From Sphagnum compactum (lineage: Eukaryota; Bryophyta; Sphagnopsida; Sphagnales): a DNA stretch of 64,000 nt. Of the stretch, positions 46,905-58,819 are shown piece after piece (within the stretch, counting starts at the first letter, position 1; the number at the start of each line of letters is the position of its first letter). The notes below the pieces were generated by a model. That model was given only the letters and a program-made list of their open reading frames with translations. It searched no databases and was not told the DNA's origin. Made by a program: the position numbers and the translations under genes. The DNA lies in contig OZ234503.1 of assembly GCA_965153455.1 (NCBI GenBank), positions 14,451,118-14,515,117 of the forward strand, read 5' to 3'.

Positions 46905-47215
46905 CTTGTTATGCCTATTAAATTACCTACCTGCCTTTTTACCTAACACATATCTACCTAAATATGTCTTACCTCCCTACCTACCATCTATTTACCTATG
47001 TCCTACTTGCCTACTACTATCTATTTATTATTTACCAAAATCATTTATTTATCTACCTACCTACCTATATTCTATTTATCTATCTACCTACCTAATATCT
47101 ACCTACATACCTACTTATAGTTTACATAAGTAGATATGAACATTTAAAAATATAGGTAGGTCGGCATGTGTACCTATCTATCTACCTAGATAGGTACCTA
47201 CTAACCTACTTATGA
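46905..47215. repeat. CCTA/TAGG tetranucleotide tract
   Basis: About 300 bp of TACCTACCTACC, CTATTTACC, TATCTATCTACC and TAGGTAGGT. It is open in several frames as Leu-Pro-Thr-Tyr repeats, a consequence of the tetranucleotide and not a protein. Confidence 0.85.
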
Positions 47216-47325
47216 AAAAAATTGAAGTTCAAATGTTGTTATACGCGTTGACAAAAAATTTCATAGAAATTCAACGATACATGTTAAATCCAATTGGTAT
47301 CATGTTGTTTTACAAAACGGTGGGG

Positions 47326-47393
47326 TAGTTTGATGGCCAAGACATTGGTGTGGAACGAAGGAGACCGAGGTTGAATTCCTTTTACTAACATAT
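47326..47393 (+). repeat. tRNA-like SINE head
   Basis: A-box-like TAGTTTGATGG (47326-47336) and B-box-like GGTTGAATTCC (47369-47379) are 32 bases apart, the usual tRNA spacing. It lies within the CACTA-like element. Third such head in the window. Confidence 0.4.
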
Positions 47394-47455
47394 ACCATGT
47401 GGAGTATGTATATTTGTATATATACCTTGAAATTTGTGTAAATGTATGTTTTAAA

Positions 47456-47525
47456 TATGAAAATGTAAAAACAAAACACCTTGTTTACATACTTTCCAAG
47501 ATGAGAATGAAAGCCAAAACATATG
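47456..47525 (+). repeat. Block shared with 63680-63745
   Basis: GAAAATGTAAAAACAAAACA, CCTTGTTTACATACTTTCCA and AGATGAGAATGAAAGCC match 63680-63745 with a handful of differences. About 70 bp further on, part of this block recurs inverted (TTTTGGCTTTCATTCATC, 47610), giving a small foldback. Confidence 0.8.
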
Positions 47526-49682
47526 GGCTAAATTTTTTAGTTGCGTGTCGTTATGATCAAACATTTTTAGTCGCAAACGATTTGCAACTAAAAAGTTTAT
47601 CCCATATGTTTTGGCTTTCATTCATCTTGAAAAGTATACAATTAAGTACGTAAGTGACAACTAACTAGCTAATTAATTAACTAACTAATTAACTAATTAA
47701 TTAATAAAATTACTAATTATATAATGAATAAAATATAGACAAATAAATTAATAAGCTTCTTAATTAATTAATTAACATTAAATCTAGAAACTAGCTAATT
47801 CACTTTATAAATTATCCAACTAACTAATTATTTATAGTAATAACCATCAATATATTATGATTACTGAATTAATTATATTATTAATTATTATTGATTATAA
47901 ATTAATTTATTAGCTAGATAAACAATAATAATATTCAATTTTAATTACATATGAACTACAATGATCTATCAACCAATTTCATTACCTAATAATTGGCTAA
48001 TTTTGAAATAATTAGCTAATTATTAATAAATAAATTATTATTATTTCATAACCAAATAAATTAACATAATAACTGAAATATTCAGTATTAATAATTAAAA
48101 ATTAACGATTATAAAAATTGAGTACTCATTTTTTTAAATTCAATAATATGATTAAAACCTAGCCTAGGTTAATTATTTTATTATAATTATTCCATTATTA
48201 TTCCCATTTATATAGTTCATAATAAATATAAATGTAAATATTTAATAGTAACACTAACATTAATTTAATTATTATGTAGCTAGTTGGTAGCCAAGGTTTA
48301 CTATTTATTTTTATTATTCATATTATTACTTCACTCATTATAGATATTTATTGATTATTACAATAAATTTTTTATATTTTTAACATGTATAATTTCCCTT
48401 TGAAAATAATTTCTGCATTTCTATAGTAATTAATTAGATTTCCAACTACTACAGTAAGTATTATAAAATAAAAAAACTGAAAATAAAAATTATATATCAG
48501 GAATTGATTATAATAATGGAATAACTAATAATAATAATGTAATTTGTAGCTAGCCTAGGTTATTTATTTTCTATTATATATTATTATATATTTTTAAATC
48601 ACTTGTTAGATCTATTATGATTTGTTATAGTTACATATTATTTTAATAAATAGAAAATTAATTTTTAAGAAGTACATTAGTCATTTGATTTTTTAAAAAT
48701 AATAGTATAATAATATATTGAACTTTTTATAATTATTTCAGTAATTGTATAATTTTCTCCTATCATTTTAATATCATATCATATCATCATGATCATCATT
48801 ATGTGATAAAATATTAATATTTAAAAAAATTAGTGAAAGATAATATTGAAATTTCGTTTTTTATTACGTGTAATTAATATAAACATATAATATAATATTA
48901 AAATTAACAAATGTCATTTGTAATAATTTTAAGAAGTATAATAAGATGGTTTGGATAAACTTGTAATATGGGCACAATATATTTAGTAAATATTTTACAT
49001 AAAATTTTAATATACTCAAAATATACACTAATTAGTGTATCCATAATATTGAGGCCATTTATGCTAATAATATTACTTGAATACACATGTAATATGGTTG
49101 TTCATATACATTCATAAATCTTAATACACCCAACTATATTCCTTAGAATTCATAAATTGTAAGTTCATAGGGTTGCAACTAAATTGGTCATATTTGCAAC
49201 TAATGGGACGTAAATTGTTTTTCTTGGATGAAACCAAATTAAATGTTGTTCACATGGAAGGATGAACACTAAAATAGTCGCAAGCTAGTTGTAATGTAGT
49301 CGCAAATATGACCAACACAATTAATAATTGCAAAAATGTCCAAATGTAATTGCAAATAAGTAATAGTCACATGTAGTCGCAAATAAAGTGGTTATATTTT
49401 GACCAATTTCTACTAGTGTCACATTATTAAAAAAAAGAGTGTTTTGCAATTGGGCTTGCAAGTTAATTTTTGAGTTGCAATGACCATTTGCAACTCACTA
49501 TATGTACAATTTCACTTTAATGCAACTCATTAGTTGCAACTTTGTCGCAACAACTCCTTTTCAATTGTAATGCAACTCCCCTATAACTACAACCATAATA
49601 TCACATGAACTTATGTCATTTTTCATATTTTCATCAAAATTTAACATGTGGCACTATGAAAAAAATTTAGTGAATATTTCGG

Positions 49683-49708
49683 ATATATATATATATATAT
49701 ATATATAT
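49683..49708. repeat. AT dinucleotide microsatellite
   Basis: An uninterrupted AT run immediately before a TAGG tract. Confidence 0.9.
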
Positions 49709-49714
49709 GCCTAG

Positions 49715-49845
49715 GTAAGTTGATACAAAACCATAGGTAGGTAAGTTGGTAGCTCCTACATATCAAACTACATAGTTACCTACCTACTTATGTTACTTAG
49801 GTAGGCAAGTAGGTAGGAAGGTAGAAGGGTAGGTGAGCTAAAATA
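49715..49845. repeat. CCTA/TAGG tetranucleotide tract
   Basis: Loose TAGGTAAG, CCTACCTACTTATG and TAGGTAGGAAGGTAG runs. Followed at 49900 by TTTCATTAGCTCATCCCAAC, a block that in related form (ATTGACTCATCCCATA) follows the tract at 63.6 kb. Confidence 0.7.
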
Positions 49846-50327
49846 AACCACGTGTAAATTTTTTAATTTTGTTTTGTGTTTTGCTTTTAGGGTCAAGCTT
49901 TCATTAGCTCATCCCAACATGGCACATGTACTTTAGTGTGAGAATACAAGAAAAAACTGCAGCTCTACTTTCAGGTATCCACCAATGCTTTTTTCCCAAG
50001 TAAATTGGAAGAAATTTTCCACAGTTTGTACATAGAATGAGGTGGGTAACAGGTTGCCAGATGTTTTATCAGCATGGACATCAATGACAACTCTAGTTTC
50101 TTATTCATAATCATGAAGATGATACAGTAGCAAACTATATAGATTCTGTTGAAGGATCTTATAGACATTTTACTGTCTCAACTGTGCTTGTAATTTAATA
50201 GTGCAAAATGCAGATTAACGATGTGAAAGTCCTCTGCAAATGGTTGTGAACCAGGTGCCATTCTCAATATCTAGCATTTTGTGTGAAAAAATCTACTGTT
50301 GAGCTGAAACTATTCTGGGCATTGTAG

Positions 50328-51088
50328 GAGACAACTATGTCCCGAAAGTGTAAGAAGTGTGAAGGAGCCGTTGTCAAGGCACAGGTCCAAATACTGCAAC
50401 TTCCACGTGTTTTAGTGCTGCAACTGAAACCACTACACATGGATCGAGACATTACATGCACCAAAGTTTCTGCACCTGTCAACTTTTCCTCTCAACTGGA
50501 CATTGGTACTTGCTGCATTCTAGCCCTCTCTCACCTAATCTGTCCTCGGTACAGCTTTTTGAAGAATGAAAGTTAACAGGAATAGTGTATTTCTAGTAGT
50601 ATTAGGTGAAATCCTGGTGTAGAGATGCAAAATTGGGAGTCCTGAGTAGAGTATTTTCCAAAGAACTTGACTCTCATGCTTGAAGGTTTTTCTGTACAGG
50701 ACCCTGGTGTGCCAAGGATGTGCACAATCCTAAAAGTGCTGCTAATGGCTTTGTCTCAGATGAGCAGCCAATGGCTGTCAATTGTGAATCTCAAGCTCAT
50801 CCTGTTTGTGAACTAAATGGCATGTTGGCACAGCCAAGCTCATCAGTTCAAGAGTCTCCTGATTATGTCAAAGGGGATATGAATATCCAGGAAGCCACAA
50901 TTGAAGATAGCTCTCAAGTGATCCTAGATGTTGCAAACGAGAGAACCAAGGTTGTAAGCACCAGTTACCGGTTACAGGGCATTGTTCAACATTTGGGAGG
51001 AGAAGCATCAGGCGTTCACTTCATAGCTGATATCCATGATGCCAAAGCTAATAGATGGTTCAGATGTGATGATTCAATTGTCAGAGAT
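50328..51088 (+). pseudogene. USP37-like ubiquitin protease, C-terminal half (plus strand)
   Basis: Two exons with good splice sites: 50328-50505 and 50700-51088. Exon A encodes MSRKCKKCEGAVVKAQVQIL, then QLPRVLVLQLKPL, the C-x2-C plus LPRVLxLxLKR region of the UCH/USP fold (the usual RF/RY after LK is changed). Exon B encodes a hydrophilic insert and then YRLQGIVQHLGGEASGVHFI, ADIHDAKANRWFRCDDSIVR, matching the catalytic His box (SGHYISDVYD...WF) of USP1/37-type proteases with SGVHFIAD in place of SGHY. Expected final box (RSGYIFFY) was not found downstream. The matching N-terminal half lies tail to tail on the minus strand at 51497-52226. Confidence 0.75.
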
Positions 51089-51496
51089 GTAAGCTCTCAC
51101 TTTGTGATGTGCTTTCTAATTCTGTTATTTGTTTCCTTGTGCAAAAGTATCATCTTCAGAGCAACTAGTAGACTTGACATGACTGAATTCATGTGTTCCA
51201 AGTAAGTAGCAGATTTGTGGGGTTAAAAGTTACACCAATAGTGCAATGGAAGAAATGACTCCAAATCATAGGCCTTTGTTCAGTTGTCTCTGGCAACACA
51301 ATCCATACAAAAATCAATATAAGGGTGAACATTGTCTCTCTTAATTGCCTTTTTGTCCACAAGACACTCGGAATAAGTCCTCTAACTACCAACTATCAAC
51401 TTGCTGACAAAACATTCTGATATGTTCAACAGGAACAACAAATATGAGCAGCACATCATATAAAAGAAATTGCCAGTGCTTAAAAGAAGTTTCTAC

Positions 51497-52226
51497 CTCT
51501 CATCCTCAGGTAAAGCTATTGAAAAATCACGATACATCTCTTCAACGTGAGACACCTTCCCACAGTCCACACAGGTCAGACTGTTCCTGACTGTACAGCT
51601 GCACATCCAACATCAGAACATGCTGAGTTATAGTGAGTTGGAACTTCACTTCAAAGGCATACTTCAAACAGATAAGAAAACCCAGAGAAGCAAACAAACC
51701 TGAAGCTGTATGTTGTTGGACATATGCTACCAAGTTCAGGGCAATCAGCTCGGTTCAAAGACTGCTTCTTTAACAAGGATGACACTTCTTCCTGAATGTG
51801 GTCTATTAAGCTGCAGAAGAACTCATGTGCATCCTGAAAGTACACACAAACTTGATCAGAAGGAATCTTCTGAAAACTTTCATAGATTTCTATCCTCATG
51901 TACTAAATTCAGTAGTTAAGCAAACACAAGCCAACTCTACACACATTATTAACCAGATTCAATACTGCCTGGGTATGTAATCTGTACCTACACAGAAGAA
52001 ACGTTAAAAAGAAGAATCAATGGACTCTTTCTGAATTCTACAGAGGGGGTTTGCTGTGCACCTGCTGGACTGAGCCCCAAAAGCGTGCTTGATGCTTTGC
52101 AAATGACCTTTTGAGCACAACTGGGTTCACTGGCACATGTCTATCAGCTCCATTGAGATCTTGAAGGACATGAAGAAGGGCCGAATACACACTCTCATTC
52201 CTGGATGGAGATCGCAACTCAAGATC
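51497..52226 (-). pseudogene. USP37-like ubiquitin protease, N-terminal half (minus strand)
   Basis: Three exons in compatible phase on the minus strand: 52226-52062, 51833-51700 and 51598-51497. They encode DLELRSPSRNESVYSALLHV, LKRSFAKHQARFWGSVQQ, DAHEFFCSLIDHIQEEVSSL, PTTYSFSCTVRNSLTCVDCG and KVSHVEEMYRDFSIALPEDE. These match the QQDAHEF box and the C-x2-C-G ... FxDLSIxLP segment of USPs. The catalytic Cys box (NxGNTCxxN) expected upstream was not found within about 1.5 kb. Together with the plus-strand half these pieces form one family-colinear protein if one half is inverted; about one exon is missing between them. Confidence 0.75.
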
Positions 52227-53321
52227 CTGTGAAGTCAAGCATACACAATTATTTGGAAGATAGTTCAAATATTTTCAGATGCTAGAAAACTCCTTTGCAA
52301 CTAAGGAATTCCACAATATCATTCTAATGAATTGTGATATACTTGCAAAGTCACCTCAAGCAAACCAGATGAGTTGTACTATATGCATTGCAGGCTATTA
52401 CCGTACATTGTTTCTCCTGGTTTAGCATCTTCTACTAGAAGACAACCCAGCTGTTTATAGTTTGCTGCTCTTTCAAGTATGTGCATTACAAGGTGAACAT
52501 CTTCTCCCATAACCAAACATAACTACATATAACATTGTGCCTCTTTTTTAATAATTTCTTTTTTCACGAGCATAATAGCATGAAAAAAATTTTGTTTGGA
52601 TTATACATAGAAATTGAGCACATGTTTTCAAGACCAGGCACCTGATCATAGGGTCGCATTTAAACGCTTGCACAAAGGACTGCGACCATACACCGGCACT
52701 GGTATGCACAAATAGAATTTAATTAAAAAAGTGTGACACATGTCATCTTATGATGTCTCACAGTTTGACTGAGGTCTCACACCTCTTGCATTTTATCAAT
52801 GTAGATGGGTGGGATGATTCTGATCACAGTTACGTGACAAACTGAAATGGAAAAGGGCTATTTGACAGATTCTCTCATGACAATCCCCTAATGGAAATAT
52901 GTTCAAAGTAGGTGTGAGAGGTAGTTGTGCTTGTAGGTTTGAAAGGTTAGTTACCAAGGGATTTTTATGACACCCACTGACCACTGGGGCCAACTGCTTT
53001 TCAGGTGTCATTATTAATTCGTGTACGGTGCGAACCAGATACACAAGGCATTACTCATTATACTTCTGTGCGCTTCATTGTGTTGAGAAAGTTCGCTTGA
53101 ATTTTCAAACTGCATTACGTGTGTGGTACACACTGCGAAGGTACATTAATATACACACGTAGTTCTGGCCCCAAGACATTACTTAGTGTACGCCAACAAC
53201 GCCAACAACGCCGGTTGACAAAAATATTTCTTGGAGCCAATGCTGTGTGTGAGGCGGCATGCACCCGGTCGGCACAGGTTTTTTTCCTTTTGAGAGAGGG
53301 TTGGGGTGTTGGGTTTTTGCT
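52227..53321. other. Intergenic region upstream of the USP fragment
   Basis: I looked here for the missing USP catalytic Cys exon and did not see it. No other gene recognised. A short tandem CGCCAACAA duplicate lies near 53190. Confidence 0.4.
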
Positions 53322-53436
53322 GTTCCCAATTTTGTTCCCATGAAATTTTCACTGTGTTTTCATCAAATTTGCAAGTTTTCAATAAGTTCCCCAAGTTTCC
53401 AATGTGTTCCCCAACTTGTTCCCAATAGCTCTCACT
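53322..53436. repeat. Dispersed TTCCC-rich repeat, copy 2
   Basis: TTCCCCAAGTTTCCAATGTG, TTCCCCAACTTG and AATAGCTCTC match the copy at 5519-5632 in order and orientation. Confidence 0.7.
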
Positions 53437-54345
53437 TTATGCCATATCCTGTGCCCTCAGTATTACTCTTGTAACCTATACAAAGGAGCCCAAAGGATGA
53501 GATTACAACATATCATATCTGTTTCAGGAATGTTCAAATCTTGATTCAAAAAATTTGTGCCGAGCTAAACAAAGATGTTGATCAGTGTGTTTTTTTTTGG
53601 CGAAATATTGCAAAAGTTTGACCTGAAAAATATGATTTCGACCTATACAAAGGATTTTCCACGAAAAAAAAATGGCCCAAATTTGCCAGATTTCCAGTAA
53701 AAAAGGTTCCAGATCATCAGATTTTTATGATAAGTTCCACTAGGTAGCCAAGTCACTAATTAGCACAAGTCACATAATATACTACCATTAGTATATTATG
53801 TAATCTGGGGGTACTTATTACTGCATTGAGAATTCAGCGAGAAGAAATAATATTGTGCATGGCTTGTCCTTCGTTGGAAGTTTCCTGCGTGCGTTACATG
53901 TGATGCGAAAGTTCAACCGAAGTTTCAACCTAACCGTGCCGTGCGGTGCACTACAGAATTATGGAAATGTCCAGAGCACTGTCATTTGGAAAAGATTGTG
54001 CCAGTATCCTCCGAATTCGACGCCTGAACACGCGTTAATGTATTGTCCGGGGCCAACATTACTCTATAAAGTTTGGGGAGGAACTTGTTTTATTTGTAAA
54101 AGGAGGTTGGTGAAGCTCTGGAGTAGTGGTCCTTCCTGGAAGACATTATCTAGTCGTCCAGTTTGAACAGGCAAACGTGAAAGGATTGCAGCTACACAAC
54201 ATGGGTAAAGAAGCTGAGAGGTATGTGGGTGTTGTGTCCTTATCTCCTCCTTTCTACCAGACGAGTGAGGGCAACCCGTGGCTACGCCACTTCAGCCACC
54301 CGTGGCACCTCGCCCGGGCCCCCGCAGCGGCTGCCCTGGCCTCTC

Positions 54346-54722
54346 CTACCTACCTCCTACCTACCTACCTACCTACCTTGACTTCTCACCCTGCTTTTCT
54401 ACCTGCCTATCTAGCTCTCCTTCCTTCCTACCTATCTACCTACCTTGTGTTCTTACCCACAATTTCCACCTACCTGGCTGGCTCTCCTTTCTTCTTAGCT
54501 ACCTACCTTGTCTCCCTACCCACCTTTTCTACCTACCTGGCTGCCTCTCCTTCCTACCTACCTATCTTGTCTTCTTACTCACTTTTTCTACCTACCTGGC
54601 TACCTCTCCTTCCTACCTCTTTTTCACACCTACCTACCTGCCTACCTACCTACCTACCTACCTCCCTTCTTTTCCTACCAACTGTCTTTACCAACCAAAA
54701 ATTTAAGGCAGTTAAGTAGGTA
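54346..54722. repeat. CCTA minisatellite with about 60-bp higher-order unit
   Basis: Four to five units of the form CCTACCTTGTCTCCCTACCC, ACCTTTTCTACCTACCTGGC and TGCCTCTCCTTCCTACC. It is strongly strand-asymmetric (C+T rich). Long open frames here (for example 54126-54719) are products of the repeat. Confidence 0.9.
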
Positions 54723-54734
54723 GGTTTAACTTTT

Positions 54735-54999
54735 AATATATTAGACTGCCCTGCCCGCATTTTTTTGTCTAGACGGACAGACAGACACCTTATGGGAACA
54801 AACTGGAAACATGGTGCCAACATCCCAATCCCAAAAAAAATAAAAAATCTCATACCCCCCGCCCCGCCCTCCCGCCCTCCAACAACAAAATGGGCAAAAA
54901 CTGGGCTCTCTCGGGTGCGCATGTTGTTAATAACTTTTATTATGTCTGCCCTGCCCGCAATATTTTGGACAGACAGACAGACAGACAGACAGACACCAA
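54735..54999. repeat. Direct repeat pair with GACA microsatellite
   Basis: ACTGCCCTGCCCGCA followed by GGACAGACAGACACC occurs at 54745-54790, and CTGCCCTGCCCGCAA followed by a longer (GACA)n and CACC occurs at 54945-54998. They flank about 150 bp including a CCCCCCGCCCCGCCCT block. This may be a decayed element with direct terminal repeats. Confidence 0.65.
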
Positions 55000-55753
55000 C
55001 TTAGCTTTTATATATAAGATGCTTGGGTTATATCTTGGGGATACCACACATTCAAGTTGTGCAATTTGATCACAAAGCTGTTGGGGGAAATCTGCCGTAA
55101 CCTTTTGCATTCTAAGCTTTGGAATACCCAAATTTTTTCACATCTCTTCATTATTGTAGGCCTGTCGCTCCACTTTCAATACTCAGGACATATTGTGAAA
55201 GTTGTTTCGTATCAGTGTAGGTCTCCTTCCGTCTCTTGTGCTCGGCTCAAGCGTTTTTGGTCACGACGACAGTTTAGACAAGGTTTTCCTTGTTTGCCAT
55301 GAATGCAACCTACATTTGCGTTGGATCCATTAGTTTTTAAGCCTCCTTCACGATCTTTTTCCTTGGCCTTATTGTTCTTCCAGATCAATTGAAATGAGTC
55401 AGTTCCTGAATTTCTATGAAATACTACAACCTAAGCTATGATGCGATAAGTTGTAACAAACATGAAATTAGCCTCTCCTAAGGAGTCACTATTTCTCTTA
55501 ACGTTAATGGGAAGATCTGCTACCTGATTTGCAAATATTTTTGTTGTTTCTCCATGTTATTGTTTTCAGGGAGATTCCTTTTTCACGCTGACTGGTTCTT
55601 GCTGCATTTTTGTCAGATCTGAAATGTTCATAAGTATTGAGTACCGAGGGTGTGATCTTCGCTTCTGCAATTGACAGTCTCAATGTTTTCTTGGATATGT
55701 TCTCTTAGTTGTGTGCTCTCTCGAAAGCATTTTTGAAAGTGAGATGGTTTCAG

Positions 55754-57228
55754 GTGGTGGTCCAAAGACACAGTGGCAGTGGTGACAGGAGCAAACAAAG
55801 GGATAGGCTTGGAGATTGTCCGCCAATTGGCGAAGGAGGGTATTACTGTTGTGCTTACAGCTCGCGATGAAACCCGTGGTAAAGAGGCCCTTGAATCTTT
55901 GAAAAGTCAAGAGCTTCACAATGTGAATTTTCATCCTCTTGATGTTGCTAGCCAAGAGTCCATACTCGCACTTGCAGACTGGCTGCGCAAGACTTACGGA
56001 GGCATTGACATTCTTGTAAGCACATTTGAAGCATACAAACTCCTCAAACATTTTGCTTTTGTCCTGTGCTAAGTGAAACATTTTTGAGTTTCAGCAAATT
56101 AAATCAGACAAAGTTGTTTGAGAAAGCTGAAGCATTTGTTAGTGACCACAAACTTTTAAAAAATTCAATTGGAAAGCTGCAAATTGATGAGTTATTGATG
56201 TTGTATTGCAACTCCAGATCAATAATGCAGGCATTATACTCTTGGGAAAGGACATGACCTTTGAGACTGTGAAACCTGTATTGGACACAAATTATTTTGC
56301 TGTGAAGAATGTCACAAAAACTCTACTTCCTCTTCTACGTGATGATACACCTGGTGGTGCTCGAGTCATTGTTGTGGCATCTGTGCTTGGCCAACTCAAG
56401 GTAATGTCACTAGGCATCCTTGCTCCACAGCAACTCATAAATGGCCATCTTTTCTGCACTTGAATGAAATCTTTAGCTCTATTCGAAATGGATCGGTCTG
56501 CAAGGAGAATTAAGTTTTCTAAACTTGGGATGTCATGTCTAGCTGGTAGAATTTGAAAAACATTGTGAATGGTAATGGATTATTAGACTGGAAAAAATTA
56601 CTACTGAGTCAAACATCGATGCCATTCTGAACAAACCAAGAAGCAAGTGAAGTCATATTGATGGAAGTCATGGAGTGATAAGCTTCGATTGTTTGATTCA
56701 CAGTTTCTAAAGTATAAGTTGACCCCCACATCCAATAAGATGCATTTTCTGATTATGTTTTATGTATATTTATGTGTGTTTGTGAAACTTCAGATGCTCG
56801 AAAGCAAGGATTATGTCAAAACTCTCTCTGACAGGGAGCACCTTACTGAAGACTTTGTCGACAGTTTTGCAAATCACTACTTGAAGGACGTTGCAAATGG
56901 GTCTCAAAAAGAAGGGGGTAGGCCCAATTGGATTGACTGGGTCAATTTACCATTTGGTGGAAGGCCAGTGGAGACCTATTCAGTCTCCAAAGTTGCAGTC
57001 ATTGCTTATGTCAGTGCCCTACATAACATTCTTGTTGCCCAACCTGGAAGTGGGAAAAAGATCAATGTCTTTAGTTGTTGCCCTGGTTACGTTGCCACAG
57101 ATATCAATAACAACACGGGACGGAAAACAGTTGAAGAAGGTGCTGATACCCCAGTATGGTTAGCACTCCATTCTCCAGAAGAAGGTACTGGAAAATTCTG
57201 GGCTGAGAGAAAAGTAATTGACTTCTAA
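55754..57228 (+). CDS. Carbonyl-reductase-like short-chain dehydrogenase (SDR)
   Basis: NAD(P)H-dependent oxidoreductase of the classical SDR type most like plant carbonyl reductase / menthol dehydrogenase proteins (SDR114C-like). Exons seen: 55754-56015, 56218-56400, 56794-57228 (TAA), about 293 residues. The first begins WWSKDTVAVVTGANKGIG, containing the dinucleotide motif TGxxxGIG; then INNAG, the catalytic-Ser region IVVASVLGQLK, and the catalytic YSVSK, followed by NVFSCCPGYVATDI. All catalytic residues are present. Plant homologues usually have a short exon encoding a few residues before RWW; I could not find it with confidence, and a TGA lies just upstream of the acceptor (TTTCAG|G), so the start codon is missing from this model. 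The substrate is unknown. Confidence 0.9.
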
Positions 57229-58799
57229 TGTTAATGTTGTTTTGTAGTCCCATTTCTTCTAAACTCCAAATCCCAATCGCCTTCAATTTTCCCAACTCTA
57301 TTTAGGAGTTGTGAATGTATTGGAAACTGATACAAAATATGTACATGAAGGAATCTAAAGGGGATGATGTTCCCACATATTCCAATTTTTTTTTCTCGCA
57401 TGAACTCTAACATAGTGTTCCACATACTAGAACGATTTCTTAAGCCTTTAGGTTTCCATGTGTGTTGTGGCTAAATTGAGGTGGATATGCAATGTGCCTG
57501 TAAATTTTGAAGTTTTCACATTTAGTTGAAAAAAAATGCATTACGATTGGGAGACCAACCAGGAATCCTCATGTTGCAACTTGAAACCATTATGCCACTC
57601 AAATGAGGTAGAATATTAATGAGAGGTTGTAAAATTATTTGACAAATCAAATAAGGTACAATGTTGGTGGTCTCTAATAAGGATGAAGAGGGATTTTTAT
57701 TACTCACACCATCTTCGGGTAAGTTCTTACTTTGGGGTTTGAATGCACACTTCAGAGTACATTGTCTCTTCCCATATCTACCTTTCCCAACCATTCGCTT
57801 CTAACTAAATTGTATAAAATTGCAAAATTAAGTTTTATCATGGGAATTGGCCAAGGTCTTCAAATGCCTTCTTGTGTGGGAACAATAATATCACTCACAT
57901 TTGAACACATGGATTTTGGAATTTCTTGTTCTTATCCACACCTGGTTCAAACTTCTAGTGTAAAAATTACATATCTAGATACCTATTCTTGGCATAGATT
58001 AGAGATTGAACATAATGTTCAATTATTCCTTCTTTCACAAACATGAATTGTCTATTACTTACATTTTGTATTTTATTTGTTCTGTTGGGAAAGAGGATTA
58101 TAAAAGAGGGCTTGATTGAAAGGGTGTGACCATTTGTACTAGAGGTGTAAATCATGTGACCAAAATCTAAAAAACTTTGTCATTATATTGATGTTTGGAG
58201 GTGTATGGCTTCACACCAGAAGGTTGCAATTGCATACAAGAGAGTTGTGCAATTTCTTGGTGCAAAGTTGTGCGTGTGTAACAAGTTGAAGTCCAATTAT
58301 GAGGAAAACACATAACCGCAATAAAACTAGTTTCTGTAGATGAGAAGCTAAATCGGGTGCGTTTTTGGATGCGTTTTTGAAAAAATTCAAGCTTTTTAAA
58401 ATCTAAGCAGATCATGAATTTATTCAAATATCATTCAAATAATTTAATAGTGGCACATAATTTCATCATCTCTCCTAATTCTATTTTGACCTACTATGAA
58501 GGGTGGAATCATTATGCAATGAACCTGTGGATTGCTTCAAAGATTCGGTTAAAATATAGTTATATCAGTCAGAATAGATTAGCTTTTATTTATGTAGTGC
58601 AGGTCATCCACTACCAAGATGTGGACACGAAGCTAGTGTAGCTAATTCTCATGGAAATGATCCATGGCCAGGTGCTCCTTAAGGATATAAGTGTAAGTGG
58701 TCTGCAAGGATATAATACATTTGTAGGTGGCACTTGAAGATACATGATGAATTTACAACCAATCCCCATGGATATGATTCATACTCAAGACTGCAGAAA
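57229..58799. other. Intergenic sequence downstream of the SDR gene
   Basis: No gene or repeat recognised; short open frames on both strands look random. Confidence 0.5.
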
Positions 58800-58819
58800 T
58801 CATCATATTCAGCATACCG

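Larger units (their letters stand above)
45950..49418. mobile_element. CACTA-like non-autonomous element with internal repeat modules
   Basis: The right end read on the minus strand is CACTAGTAGAAATTGGTC, a good match to plant CACTA (En/Spm) terminal repeats, ending at 49418. Subterminal TAGTCGCAA/TTGCGACTA and TTGCAACTAA motifs occur at 49170-49400 in both orientations, as expected for transposase-binding repeats. Inside lie GCCATGTGGC repeats, CCTAAA repeats, TAGG tracts, a SINE head, a block shared with 63.7 kb and 1.5 kb of very AT-rich DNA. No transposase ORF is present. The left end was not found; 45950 is only where shared modules begin. Confidence 0.55.

Noticed and set aside
54126-54723. 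Long plus-strand ORFs rich in Leu-Pro-Thr-Tyr
   Set aside because: They are translations of a CCTA tetranucleotide array, which is open in more than one frame; no start context or domain supports a protein.
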